DNA of 64,000 bases. It comes from Saprospiraceae bacterium. Its GTDB lineage: Bacteria > Bacteroidota > Bacteroidia > Chitinophagales > Saprospiraceae. The stretch is from positions 40,115 through 104,114 of the forward strand of contig JAEUUU010000047.1 of the NCBI GenBank assembly GCA_016787345.1, in the 5' to 3' direction. The notes beneath the pieces were generated by a model. It was not told the origin of the DNA. It made no database searches and saw only the letters and a list, made by a program, of their open reading frames with translations. The position numbers and the translations under genes are program-made. Of the stretch, positions 33,556 to 43,334 are shown piece by piece. Positions within the stretch are counted from its first letter, which is position 1. Each line of letters opens with the position of its first letter.

Positions 33556-34002
33556 TTACTTTTGGTCTTCGTACACGTCTTCCGGGTGTTCCGGCTTTTC
33601 ATTCAACATGGCTTTCATAATATCGAAAGGCGTTACAATGCCGACAAGTTCTCCGTTGTCGACTACTGGAAGCGCGTGGAACCGGTTCAGGCTGAATACC
33701 TCAAGGGCAACGTTTACCCGGTCGTCGCTTTCCAGTTTTGCCAGTCGGGTCGTCATTATCCCTTCTACATAAGCGTTGGCAAGCCGCGATTCAAACCCCT
33801 CGTCGGCCTTGTTCATACCCGCCAGATAGCAATCGAAATCGGAGCGGCTCAATAAACCAACAATCTGGCGATCGCGCACCACAGGTATGTGGTGTATACG
33901 GTGCTCATTGAATAAATCTCTGGCAACCAACAAATTATCGTCCGGATGAAGCGTCCACAACTGACGTGTCATGATTGTGGCGATCGTAGAAAATGCGTTC
34001 AT
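33556..34002 (-). CDS. Tandem CBS-domain protein
   Basis: 148 residues from ATG 34002, made almost entirely of two CBS motifs: IMTRQLWTLHPDDNLLVARDLFNEHRIHHIPVVRDRQIVGLLSRSDF (about 10-56) and IMTTRLAKLESDDRVNVALEVFSLNRFHALPVVDNGELVGIVTPFDIMKAM (about 80-131). Such stand-alone pairs bind adenine nucleotides and act as energy or redox sensors; hypoxia-induced examples are known in mycobacteria. It precedes the Usp fusion and the cbb3 operon on the same strand and is divergent from the FixL-like kinase, so it probably belongs to the same low-oxygen regulon. Confidence 0.92.
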   Translation of the reverse strand: MNAFSTIATIMTRQLWTLHPDDNLLVARDLFNEHRIHHIPVVRDRQIVGLLSRSDFDCYLAGMNKADEGFESRLANAYVEGIMTTRLAKLESDDRVNVALEVFSLNRFHALPVVDNGELVGIVTPFDIMKAMLNEKPEHPEDVYEDQK

Positions 34003-34116
34003 AAAAAGGTTTGATTGTTTTGATAGCAAAAGTGCCGCGAGCCCTTTCCCTCTCGAATGATGAACGTCATACAGGGGCATGATTACCGTCACAACCCTCG
34101 CTCCGTCTGCGTTTTA

Positions 34117-34124
34117 TACTTTTG
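34117..34124 (+). promoter_or_regulatory. Promoter -7 box abutting the FixL-like kinase gene
   Basis: TACTTTTG matches TAnnTTTG and ends only 4 nt before the ATG at 34129, predicting an essentially leaderless mRNA. A -33 TTTG was not found. Confidence 0.5.
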
Positions 34125-34128
34125 CCGC

Positions 34129-35397
34129 ATGGAACAGAACCTGCCCGACGAACTATACCTGCGCTATCGTACTGTCATTGAAACCGCCGTCGATGGTATT
34201 ATTACCATCGACAGCAGCGGGGTTATTGAAAGTGTTAACCCGGCCGCATGCCGGCTTTTCGGCTACACCCGCGAAGAACTGGAGGGCCGGACGGTCAACA
34301 TGCTGATGCCTTCGCCCCACCGCGATGCCCACGATTCCTACATCCAACGGTACCTCGATACCGGGGAAAAAAGGATTATCGGCATCGGAAGGGAGGTCAA
34401 GGGAATGCGCAAAGACGGCACCCTTTTCCCCTTTTGGCTCAGCGTCGCCCAAATCCAGCTCGATGGCAGTTTCGGGTTTACCGGTTTCATTCACGACATT
34501 TCCGACCTCAAACAAGCGGAAGAAGAGATTCGGCAACTGAACGTCGATCTGGAGAAAAAAGTCAATGAACGCACCGAGCAACTGGCCGAAGTGGTCAATC
34601 AATTGCTCAGCTCCAACAAACTGCTCGAACGGGAAATCCGCGAACGCCGGGCAGCGGAAGAAGCCCTGAACAAAAACCGCGACGAACTGCTGCGCGCCCT
34701 CGATCGCGAACGCGAACTCAGCGAATTGAAAAGCCGTTTTGTCGCCCTCGCCTCCCACGAATTCCGTACGCCGCTCAGCACCATTCTGTCGTCGGCTTCT
34801 TTGGTAAAACGTTACGCCGAATTGGGGAACACCGAAAAACAAGACTTCCACCTCGAAAAAATCCGGATGGGCGTCAACCACCTCACCGGTATCCTCAACG
34901 ACTTCCTGAACCTGACCAAACTGGAAGAAGGCCTGGTGGAAGCCAACCCCGAACCGTTCAACTTTACCGATTTTGCCGCGGAAATCATCGATGAAATAAG
35001 CGGACTGGCCAAACCCGGTCAACGCATCCTTTGGTCGGACCGAACCGAAGGGCAGGAGGTCAGGCTCGATCGCCGCATCCTGAAAAACGTCATGTACAAT
35101 TTGATCTCCAATGCCCTGAAATACAGCGACCGCGACGTTCAGTGCCGTTCCGGATTCTCCTCCGGCTGGCTTGAAGTGGAAGTGCGCGACCACGGCATCG
35201 GAATCCCGGAAACCGACCAGAAATACCTGTTCGACCGCTTTTTCAGGGCCAAAAATGCCTTGAACATTCAGGGCACCGGATTGGGGCTGAACATCGTCCG
35301 GCGCTACCTCGACCTCCTGGGCGGCGATATTAACTTTACCAGCCGCGAGGGAGAAGGCACTACCTTTACCCTTCGACTGCCGATCGCAAAAGCGTGA
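34129..35397 (+). CDS. FixL-like PAS-domain histidine kinase (probable heme oxygen sensor)
   Basis: 422 residues, no membrane helices. The PAS domain (about 10-128) resembles the heme PAS of Bradyrhizobium FixL: AHDSYIQRY gives His68 at the place of proximal heme ligand His200, Arg74 fits Arg206, and IIGIGR gives Arg88 at the place of distal Arg220. A coiled coil (about 128-195) leads to HisKA with His210 in ASHEFRTPL and an HATPase domain (N-box NLISNALKYS, DHGIGIP, GTGLGLNI). The kinase should autophosphorylate in low O2 and pass phosphate to the receiver protein encoded 97 bp downstream. Heme binding is inferred from motifs remembered from the family. Confidence 0.88.
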   Translation: MEQNLPDELYLRYRTVIETAVDGIITIDSSGVIESVNPAACRLFGYTREELEGRTVNMLMPSPHRDAHDSYIQRYLDTGEKRIIGIGREVKGMRKDGTLFPFWLSVAQIQLDGSFGFTGFIHDISDLKQAEEEIRQLNVDLEKKVNERTEQLAEVVNQLLSSNKLLEREIRERRAAEEALNKNRDELLRALDRERELSELKSRFVALASHEFRTPLSTILSSASLVKRYAELGNTEKQDFHLEKIRMGVNHLTGILNDFLNLTKLEEGLVEANPEPFNFTDFAAEIIDEISGLAKPGQRILWSDRTEGQEVRLDRRILKNVMYNLISNALKYSDRDVQCRSGFSSGWLEVEVRDHGIGIPETDQKYLFDRFFRAKNALNIQGTGLGLNIVRRYLDLLGGDINFTSREGEGTTFTLRLPIAKA

Positions 35398-35494
35398 ATT
35401 TTGCAGCGCCGGCATTCGAGAACCCTCGGAATTGGAATACCTTGGGCACCGAAAAACCTGTATTTATTGTCCAGCAGACCGTTTTGCCCGTCGT

Positions 35495-36541
<1,047 letters not shown>

Positions 36542-36543
36542 TT

Positions 36544-37839
36544 ATGACTAAAACCTCCTTGCCGGCTCTGACCCGAATACCCGTCGTAAGGTTGCGCCTG
36601 ATTGCCAGTCTGGCGTTCAGTGTCCTGATGATCAGCCAATGCCAGTCGCAGTTCAGGCCGCCACAGATCGAAATTACACCCAAGGACACGGTGGGTTACG
36701 GTTTCCTGCAATTCGACAACAACGAGATTGAGAACCGCCATCATCTCGATCCCGTTTTCCACAAACTCTATGTTCAGCGCACCCGGGGCGGGCAAAAGGT
36801 CAACATCGTCCATATCGGCGATTCGCATATTCTGGGCAACTACCTGACCCAGGAATTGCGTTCACGCCTGCAATTCCATTTCGGCGACGCCGGTCGGGGC
36901 ATGATTTTTCCGTACAAACTGGCAGGTTCCAACGGCCCCCGCGATTTTCTCGTCGAAAGCAATTGTCGTAGCTGGCGTTCTTCCAATTGCCAGCGCAATC
37001 TGGATGAAGAAACGCCTTACGGCATCTCCGGCTTCGTGCTGGAAACCGCCAACAGCGCCTGCGACCTTACGTTCAGACTTCGCGATACGGCCACTGCCGA
37101 GACCCGACTTTTTACCAAAGTCACCCTTTTTTACAAAAAAACACCCGAAACGCCGCAAATCGAAATCAGCGACGACCTCACCAACCAAAAAGCGCAGCTC
37201 TTTCTGGAAGACGAATACACCAGTTCTTTTTATTTCGACCGGCCGGTGGGCCAGTTTACCCTGAAACAAATCCGCACCGACGCGCGCCAGAACAACCTGG
37301 CACTTGACGGCATCGAACTGGAAAACGAACTTTCCGGCGTGCTGTACCATTCCATCGGCGTCAACGGCGGCAAATACCTCGACTTCGCCCGTGCCAAATA
37401 CTTTGCTTCCGAGGTGGGCGTCCTGAAGCCCGACCTGATTATCCTCTCTTTTGGCACCAATGAGGCGCAGGGGCGGATGGAGTCCCGCACTTTTTACCGT
37501 CAGATCGACGAACTGGTCGGGCAATTGCGGGAGCAGGCGCCCGATGCCTGTTTCCTGTTCACAACGCCGGCCGATTCCTACTTGCGGGGCAAAGGTTTCA
37601 ACCCGTACATGCCCGATGTAAGCGCTACGATTGTCCGTTATGCCAGGGATAAAGGCTACGCCTGCTGGGACCTGTTCAGTCTCAGCGGCGGCGAAAACTC
37701 CGCCCAGCGCTGGAAAACCAGCGGACTGATGAGCAGCGATTCGGTGCATTACACCAAATTCGGTTACGCCGCCCAGGGCAAACTTTTTTACCAGAGTTTA
37801 ATTAAAGGTTACAACGAATTCGTGTTGACCAAACCTTGA
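36544..37839 (+). CDS. SGNH/GDSL-type hydrolase, secreted
   Basis: 431 residues; an N-terminal hydrophobic segment (about 14-35) acts as signal peptide or anchor. SGNH blocks: HIGDSHILGN with nucleophile Ser94, a Gly in block II region (GVNGGKYLDF), LSFGTNEAQGR (block III Asn) and DSVHYTKFGYAAQ (catalytic Asp/His). The central part (about 150-290) is a beta-rich insertion, as in OAP/AlgX-like esterases that modify polysaccharides. It starts two bases after the receiver-CRP gene stop, so it is cotranscribed with the regulators. A functional link with the MBOAT acyltransferase at 24488 is possible. Confidence 0.85.
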   Translation: MTKTSLPALTRIPVVRLRLIASLAFSVLMISQCQSQFRPPQIEITPKDTVGYGFLQFDNNEIENRHHLDPVFHKLYVQRTRGGQKVNIVHIGDSHILGNYLTQELRSRLQFHFGDAGRGMIFPYKLAGSNGPRDFLVESNCRSWRSSNCQRNLDEETPYGISGFVLETANSACDLTFRLRDTATAETRLFTKVTLFYKKTPETPQIEISDDLTNQKAQLFLEDEYTSSFYFDRPVGQFTLKQIRTDARQNNLALDGIELENELSGVLYHSIGVNGGKYLDFARAKYFASEVGVLKPDLIILSFGTNEAQGRMESRTFYRQIDELVGQLREQAPDACFLFTTPADSYLRGKGFNPYMPDVSATIVRYARDKGYACWDLFSLSGGENSAQRWKTSGLMSSDSVHYTKFGYAAQGKLFYQSLIKGYNEFVLTKP

Positions 37840-37855
37840 CGATATACGTTTGAAA

Positions 37856-38596
37856 ATGAAAAAGTTAAGCGCACTTCTTTTACTAACTGCTCTGGCGATA
37901 CAAAGCCGCGCGCAGATCAACGACCCGAAAGCCACCGAAGTCTGGACGCCCGAACCGCGCGTCGTCGCACCGGGTAAACCCGTCAGCATGGCCCCGCCCG
38001 AGGATGCGATCGTGCTTTTCGACGGCAGCTGGCTTTCGGAGTGGTACAGCGGCAAAGACTCCTCGGCGGCTGCCTGGACGATCAATTCCGACGGCAGCAT
38101 GACCGTTAAGCCGGGCGCCGGCGATATTATTACCCAGCGGTCGTTTGGCGACTGCCAGCTTCATCTCGAGTTCCGCACACCGGTCGTTGTAAAAGGTGAA
38201 GGCCAGGGCCGGGGCAACAGCGGCGTTTTTTTACAAAACCGCTACGAAGTGCAAGTGCTCGATTCCTACCAAAACCGTACTTATTCCAACGGGCAATGCG
38301 GCGCCGTGTACAAGCAGCACATTCCGCTCGTCAATGCCTGCCGCCCACCCGGCGAATGGCAGAGTTACGACATCCTGTTTACCGCCCCCCGCTTCAACAC
38401 CGACGGCATGCTGGTTGCTCCCGGGCGGCTCACGGTGTTTCAGAACGGCGTCCTGATTCAGAGCAACGTCGAAATAAAAGGCACCACGGAATACATCGGA
38501 TTGCCCAAAAACGAAGCACACGGAAAAGCCCCGATTCGGCTGCAGGACCACGGCGATCTGGTGAGCTATCGCAACATTTGGATTCGGGAACTCTGA
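37856..38596 (+). CDS. DUF1080 (3-keto-disaccharide hydrolase-like) secreted protein
   Basis: 246 residues from ATG 37856; the TTG at 37850 is an alternative two codons upstream. Signal peptide (1-20, ending SRAQ). The DUF1080 concanavalin-like fold is clear: AIVLFDGSWLSEWYS, GDIITQRSFGDCQLHLEFRTP, GNSGVFLQNRYEVQVLDSY, GQCGAVYKQHIPLVNACRPPGEWQSYDI and IRLQDHGDLVSYRNIWIREL. Members of this family hydrolyse 3-keto-glycosides or bind carbohydrate in the periplasm. It follows the SGNH gene by 16 bp and may be cotranscribed. Confidence 0.92.
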   Translation: MKKLSALLLLTALAIQSRAQINDPKATEVWTPEPRVVAPGKPVSMAPPEDAIVLFDGSWLSEWYSGKDSSAAAWTINSDGSMTVKPGAGDIITQRSFGDCQLHLEFRTPVVVKGEGQGRGNSGVFLQNRYEVQVLDSYQNRTYSNGQCGAVYKQHIPLVNACRPPGEWQSYDILFTAPRFNTDGMLVAPGRLTVFQNGVLIQSNVEIKGTTEYIGLPKNEAHGKAPIRLQDHGDLVSYRNIWIREL

Positions 38597-38646
38597 CAAA
38601 AAAGGGTAGATTTGCATTGTAATGAGCCCTTGTCACCTGGATCACC

Positions 38647-40845
38647 ATGCTTCTTCTCGATAATTTTCCTTTTTACAAACAGCACGATGCCTCCGACTGC
38701 GGCGCCAGCTGTCTGCGGATGGTAGCCCGGCATTACGGGCGGCATTATTCGCTGGAATACCTGCGCGAATTGACCTATCTCGACCGCCAGGGCGTCACCA
38801 TGATCGGTCTGTCGGATGCTGCCGAACGGATCGGGTTGCGCACCCTGGGCGCCAAAGTGGGCTTCGGCCGCCTCAAAAAAGACCTGCCCCTGCCCCTGAT
38901 CGCGCACTGGGAACAAAACCACTTCGTGGTGGTATACCGCATTGCCAACGGCAAGGTATGGGTTGCCGACCCCAAAGTTGGCAAATTGCGGCTCACCGAG
39001 CAGGAGTTTCTCAACGGCTGGATCAGCGATGTTACCAATTATGAAGCGCAGGGCATCGTCCTGCTGCTCGAAACGACCCCCGATTTTTTCGACCGAGAAG
39101 GCGAGAAACGAAGCCGCACGGGGTTTGCATTTCTGTGGGCCTACCTGCACCGCTACAAAAAACTAATCTGGCAGCTTGGTATCGGCTTGTTGCTCGGCAG
39201 TTTTATCCAGTTGGTCTTTCCTTTTTTGATGCAAGCTTTGGTCGACAAGGGCGTACAGCTCAGTGACCCCAACTTCGTGTACCTCATCCTGGGCGCCCAG
39301 GGCATGTTGTTTGTCAGCCAGGTAGCCGTCGAATTTATACGCGGCTGGATTTTGCTCAACATCGGTACCCGTGTCAATATCAATCTGGTTTCCGATTTCC
39401 TGATCAAGCTCATGCGGCTGCCCATGGCATTTTTCGATGCCAAGATGACCGGCGACCTGCTTCAGCGCATTTACGACAACGAACGCGTCGAACGGTTCCT
39501 GACGTCCTCATCGCTGGTTACCCTGTTTTCCGTGGTGAGTCTGGCGGTCTTCGGGTTTGTGCTTCTTTTTTACAATGCCCTGATTTTCTGGATCTTTTTC
39601 GGCGCCGCTGCGCTGTATTTTGGCTGGATCGCCCTGTTTATGCACCGGCGCAGAATACTGGATTACCGGAAATTCGAGCAAATGGCCGAAAATCAGAACA
39701 CCCTGATTCAGTTGGTCAACGGTATGCAGGAGATTAAACTGGCCAATGCCGAAAAACAAAAACGCTGGGCCTGGGAGCGCATTCAGGCGCGTTTGTTCCG
39801 CGTCAATACGCAGTACCTGGCTACCGACCAGATTCAGCGCGCCGGAGCAGCATTTATTAACGAAGGAAAAAACATCCTGATTTCGGTCATTGCCGCCCGT
39901 GCCGTCATCAACGGCGACATGACGCTCGGTATGATGCTCGCCGTACAGTACATCATCGGACACATGAATGCCCCGCTCGAATCGCTGGTGCAATTCATCC
40001 TGGCTGCCCAGGAAGCCAAGATCAGTCTGGAGCGGATGAACGAAATTCATCAAAAAACCGATGAAGAACCCACCGAAAGCCCGAAAGTGACCGTTTTGCC
40101 GGCCAATGGCGGCATCTCACTCGAAAACGTGTCGTTCCGATACGGCGGCCCGCACGATCCCTGGGTGTTGCGCAACATCAAACTCAACTTCCCCGAAGGA
40201 AAAACCACGGCTATTGTCGGTACCAGCGGCAGCGGCAAAACCACTTTGCTGAAATTGATGCTCAATTTCTATCCGCCGTCCGAAGGAATCGTACGGCTCG
40301 GCGATCTGGCGCTGTCCAACGTTCAATCGAAGCTCTGGCGCAGCCACTGCGGCGTGGTCATGCAAGACGGGTTTATCTTCTCCGACACCATTGCGCGCAA
40401 TATCGCGCTGGGCGAAGAATACATCGACCGCCGCCGGCTGTTGTATGCCGCCAAGGCCGCCAATATCCAAACCTTCATCGAAGGACTGCCGCTGGGCTAC
40501 AACACCAAAATCGGACAGGACGGGATCGGAATCAGTCAGGGGCAACGCCAGCGCCTGCTCATCGCCCGCGCCGTGTACAAAAACCCCGACTATTTCTTCT
40601 TCGACGAAGCCACCAACGCCCTCGATGCCTACAACGAACGGGTGATTATGCACAATCTCGAACACGTATTCCGGCATAAAACCGTGATTATCGTGGCGCA
40701 CCGCCTCAGCACCGTTCGGCATGCCGACAATATCGTCGTACTCGAAAAGGGAGAAGTGGTAGAACAGGGCCGGCACGAAGAACTCACCGCCCGTAGAGGC
40801 GCTTATTACCATTTGGTAAAGAATCAATTGGAACTGGGAGTGTAG
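38647..40845 (+). CDS. Peptidase-C39 ABC exporter (bacteriocin/double-glycine peptide type)
   Basis: 732 residues: N-terminal C39 cysteine peptidase (about 6-130) with Cys18 in ASDCGASCL, His92 in NHFVVV and Asp108 in VWVADP; a six-helix exporter domain (about 160-450); and the ATPase with Walker A GTSGSGKTT (about 524), signature ISQGQRQRL and Walker B YFFFDEA (about 648), then the H-loop VAHRLS. Such proteins cut GG-leader peptides and pump the mature peptide out. The HlyD-like partner follows 97 bp downstream. No precursor with a GG leader was found nearby, so the cargo is unknown. All catalytic residues are intact. Confidence 0.95.
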   Translation: MLLLDNFPFYKQHDASDCGASCLRMVARHYGRHYSLEYLRELTYLDRQGVTMIGLSDAAERIGLRTLGAKVGFGRLKKDLPLPLIAHWEQNHFVVVYRIANGKVWVADPKVGKLRLTEQEFLNGWISDVTNYEAQGIVLLLETTPDFFDREGEKRSRTGFAFLWAYLHRYKKLIWQLGIGLLLGSFIQLVFPFLMQALVDKGVQLSDPNFVYLILGAQGMLFVSQVAVEFIRGWILLNIGTRVNINLVSDFLIKLMRLPMAFFDAKMTGDLLQRIYDNERVERFLTSSSLVTLFSVVSLAVFGFVLLFYNALIFWIFFGAAALYFGWIALFMHRRRILDYRKFEQMAENQNTLIQLVNGMQEIKLANAEKQKRWAWERIQARLFRVNTQYLATDQIQRAGAAFINEGKNILISVIAARAVINGDMTLGMMLAVQYIIGHMNAPLESLVQFILAAQEAKISLERMNEIHQKTDEEPTESPKVTVLPANGGISLENVSFRYGGPHDPWVLRNIKLNFPEGKTTAIVGTSGSGKTTLLKLMLNFYPPSEGIVRLGDLALSNVQSKLWRSHCGVVMQDGFIFSDTIARNIALGEEYIDRRRLLYAAKAANIQTFIEGLPLGYNTKIGQDGIGISQGQRQRLLIARAVYKNPDYFFFDEATNALDAYNERVIMHNLEHVFRHKTVIIVAHRLSTVRHADNIVVLEKGEVVEQGRHEELTARRGAYYHLVKNQLELGV

Positions 40846-40850
40846 GTTAT

Positions 40851-40883
40851 GAGGATTTGAGGATGCGAGGATACGAGGATGCG
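40851..40883. repeat. Phased 8-nt repeat array, (GAGGATNN)4
   Basis: Four copies of GAGGATNN at 40851, 40859, 40867 and 40875 in the gap between the ABC exporter and the HlyD gene. Confidence 0.85.
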
Positions 40884-40942
40884 TTTGTGTGATTTGTTGA
40901 ATAAAATCGAGGAGTATTTGTGAATTGACCAAAATAAAAAAG

Positions 40943-42256
40943 ATGCCAGAGAACGAACTTATACCCACCGATCGCGAACGGATTGAATTACGTTCCGACG
41001 ACGTACAGGAGATCCTGGGCACTCCGCCGGGCTGGCTGGTTCGTTGGGGTACCATGGTCGTCCTGTTCGGATTTGTCATGATGCTGCTGGCCGGCTGGTT
41101 TATCCGTTACCCGGATGTGATCAACGCCGATGTAATGCTCACCACCACGGCTCCGCCGGTTGAAGTGGTGGCCCGGACCGACGGGCACGTCACGCGCCTG
41201 TTTGTCCGCGATACGCAAATGGTGCGGCGCGACTCGGTGCTGGCCGTTATCCAAAGTACCGCCAAATACGCCGACATCCAGTGGCTCGACAAGGCTCTTT
41301 CCGAATGGCAGGCAATGGGTCTCGACGAACTTCAACTCCTCGACGCCCCCCGCACGCTCAACCTCGGCGAACTACAGCCGGAATATTCCAATTTCGTACA
41401 AAACCTGGAAAACTTTCAGTTTGGTGCGATCGACAAAAACGCGTCCGTCAGCTCCAATATCGGTTCGATCAACCAACAAATCGCGCGCTTGCGCACGAGC
41501 ATCGAATACGACGAAAAGTCGAAGGCGCGTATTCAGCGGCAACTCGACAATGCCCGCGATCTGTTCGACCGTCAGGAAGAACTGTACCGCAACGGGCTGA
41601 TGTCGAAATCCGACTTTGAGAAAGAGCGGCAACGAGTCGACGACATTGAACGGCAATACGAACTGCTTGAAGACGGCATCATTCGCAAACAAAACGAAAT
41701 CATCAACCTGCGTAAAAGTATCAATGAAGTCGCATTCGGTGAAAAAGAAGACGTGGCTTCGGCAACCGTCCGCCTCCGGCAAAGCCTCAGTAATTTGAGA
41801 AGCGGTCTCGACAAGTGGAAACAAACCTATTTGCTCACCGCGCCGATCGACGGCCGGGTGTCGCTGAACGCCGGTTTTTTCAGCGTGCAACAGTACGTCA
41901 AACAAGGCGAGCAGGTGATGGCGATCGTGCCGCTGGAAAGCAAGGAAATTATCGGTCGGCTGGCGCTCCCGATCAACGGAAGCGGTAAAGTGGTGCCCGG
42001 GCAAAAAGTAATTATCAAACTGTTCGGGTATCCGTATCCCGAGTACGGCACTTTGCGCGGAGAAGTCGCATCGAAGGCACTGGTGCCCAAAGACAATCAA
42101 TATGCGATCCTGGTTACCCTGCCCGAAGGCCTCCGCACCAGTTACAACAAAACCATTCCCTTCGAACAGCGCTTGCAGGGCAAAGCCGAAATAGTCACCG
42201 AAGACAAACGTTTTCTGCAGCGGATCACTGAGCAGGTTTTTGCCGGAATACGCTAG
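40943..42256 (+). CDS. HlyD/EmrA-type membrane fusion protein
   Basis: 437 residues from ATG 40943 (TTG 40925 is an alternative). One N-terminal membrane helix (about 32-52, MVVLFGFVMMLLAGWFI), biotinyl-lipoyl-like half (PVEVVARTDGHVTRLFVRD), a long coiled-coil region (about 140-285) with a FDRQEELYRNGLMSKSDFEKE hairpin, then the second lipoyl half (LTAPIDGRVSL) and a beta-barrel end. It bridges the C39 ABC exporter and an outer-membrane channel to form a type I export path. No TolC-like gene is next to it. It is immediately downstream of the exporter and almost certainly works with it. Confidence 0.92.
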   Translation: MPENELIPTDRERIELRSDDVQEILGTPPGWLVRWGTMVVLFGFVMMLLAGWFIRYPDVINADVMLTTTAPPVEVVARTDGHVTRLFVRDTQMVRRDSVLAVIQSTAKYADIQWLDKALSEWQAMGLDELQLLDAPRTLNLGELQPEYSNFVQNLENFQFGAIDKNASVSSNIGSINQQIARLRTSIEYDEKSKARIQRQLDNARDLFDRQEELYRNGLMSKSDFEKERQRVDDIERQYELLEDGIIRKQNEIINLRKSINEVAFGEKEDVASATVRLRQSLSNLRSGLDKWKQTYLLTAPIDGRVSLNAGFFSVQQYVKQGEQVMAIVPLESKEIIGRLALPINGSGKVVPGQKVIIKLFGYPYPEYGTLRGEVASKALVPKDNQYAILVTLPEGLRTSYNKTIPFEQRLQGKAEIVTEDKRFLQRITEQVFAGIR

Positions 42257-42321
42257 AATGGCGCTGATTATCAGGCACTTGACAGTAGTTTTAGGCTTTT
42301 TTGATTATCGTTAACAGGGCA

Positions 42322-42356
42322 TTTGTTTCCCGTCAGTGCGCAGGCACATACTTTTG
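42322..42356 (+). promoter_or_regulatory. Promoter for the DUF1573 gene
   Basis: TTTG at 42322-42325 and TACTTTTG at 42349-42356. The spacer is 23 nt, slightly longer than the usual 19-21, but the -7 box is exact. Start near 42360, leader about 49 nt. Confidence 0.6.
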
Positions 42357-42408
42357 TCCCATCAATCACTGACGATTATTCCATTCACCAAAACTTGGTA
42401 TCACTCTG

Positions 42409-42837
42409 ATGAAACAACTGCTCTCCATTCTTGCTTTCGTTGTTGCCGGCGCTTTCACCCTGTCTGCTCAAAATGCTGCTGGTCCGTCCATGTCTTTCCA
42501 GCAAACGACTGTTGACTACGGCACCGTCGAAAAAGGCGCTGACCCGCTGCGCAAGTTCACCTTCACGAACACGGGCACCGAGCCCCTGATTATCAAAAGC
42601 GCCAAAGGCTCCTGCGGCTGCACGGTTCCGACCTACCCGAAAGAACCCATCATGCCCGGCGAAACCAACGTGATCGAAGTTCGCTACGACACCCAGCGCG
42701 TAGGTATGTTCACCAAAACCGTGACCATCACCACCAACGAAGCCACCGACACGCATACGCTCACGATCAAAGGTGAAGTGAAAGCCCCGGCTACGCAGGA
42801 AAGCGTACCGGCTACCACCGGCGGTCTGAAACAATAA
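42409..42837 (+). CDS. DUF1573 family secreted protein
   Basis: 142 residues with a signal peptide (MKQLLSILAFVVAGAFTLSAQ). The domain is the DUF1573 Ig-like fold: MSFQQTTVDYGTVEKGADPLRKFTFTNTGTEPLIIKSAKGSCGCTVPTYPKEPIMPGETNVIEVRYDTQRVGMFTKTVTITTN. The CGCT motif is a hallmark of the family. These periplasmic or surface proteins are abundant in Bacteroidetes; their role is unclear. It is monocistronic, with its own promoter and strong terminator, which suggests high expression. Confidence 0.95.
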   Translation: MKQLLSILAFVVAGAFTLSAQNAAGPSMSFQQTTVDYGTVEKGADPLRKFTFTNTGTEPLIIKSAKGSCGCTVPTYPKEPIMPGETNVIEVRYDTQRVGMFTKTVTITTNEATDTHTLTIKGEVKAPATQESVPATTGGLKQ

Positions 42838-42865
42838 GACTGATTGATTTTTGGTTTGACGATAC

Positions 42866-42894
42866 GAACCCGGCGGTGCAATACCGCCGGGTTC
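42866..42894 (+). terminator. Terminator after the DUF1573 gene
   Basis: 12-bp perfect stem (42866-42877 with 42883-42894), 5-nt loop, followed by TTCTTTTTTTG. A textbook rho-independent terminator. Confidence 0.92.
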
Positions 42895-43030
42895 TTCTTT
42901 TTTGAAAAAAATATTGGCCTGCGCTGCAACCTTTTGGCCCGCTTATTCGTCTGTAGTTCTGCGTTCTTCGTCGGTAAATTCCACCATTTTGAAGAATCGT
43001 GCATATATTGGGCCGCTTAAATGCCATGCC

Positions 43031-43285
43031 ATGAAACAAAACATTACGCCGAAATCTTTTCTTCTCATTGCCGCTATCGTTAGCTGCTGCTCGTTTCTTT
43101 TCGTCAATATCCACGCTGTCCTGACGACACCTGTCACGACTTCTGCACAGATTGAACTGCCCGATCAGCAAAACAATACCGCCGTTGAAAACGACGAGGA
43201 AGATGCCCGCGACATTCCGTTGCCCGACATCAGCCTGCTGGAAAGAGTGGTTGAAGTAGCCCGGAAGTTTGCGGGTAAATTCTAA
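43031..43285 (+). CDS. Small signal-anchored hypothetical protein
   Basis: 84 residues from ATG 43031; the longer frame from 42902 begins inside the terminator of the previous gene. One hydrophobic segment (about 9-26, FLLIAAIVSCCSFLFVNI) and a soluble acidic part rich in Gln, Asn, Asp and Glu (VENDEEDARDIPLPD), ending in an amphipathic helix LLERVVEVARKFAGKF. Probably periplasmic and membrane-tethered. No family recognised. It has its own terminator at 43304. Confidence 0.6.
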   Translation: MKQNITPKSFLLIAAIVSCCSFLFVNIHAVLTTPVTTSAQIELPDQQNNTAVENDEEDARDIPLPDISLLERVVEVARKFAGKF

Positions 43286-43303
43286 GCTGTTTCGTTTTTT
43301 TCT

Positions 43304-43334
43304 AAAAGCCCGTCTGTAACCCAGGCGGGCTTTT
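43304..43334. terminator. Bidirectional terminator
   Basis: 13-bp stem with one G-T pair (43304-43316 with 43322-43334), A tract before and TTTTATTTTT after. It separates the convergent genes at 43031 and 43333. Confidence 0.85.

Noticed and set aside
34153-35415. 420-codon open frame on the minus strand
   Set aside because: Antisense to the FixL-like kinase, whose domains are complete.
40846-40942. Possible GG-leader precursor peptide between exporter genes
   Set aside because: The gap has only the GAGGAT repeat array and stop-rich frames; no peptide with a leader could be read.
42902-43030. Longer N-terminus for the small protein at 43031
   Set aside because: It begins in the tail of the DUF1573 terminator and lacks a signal sequence; the ATG at 43031 gives a good one.
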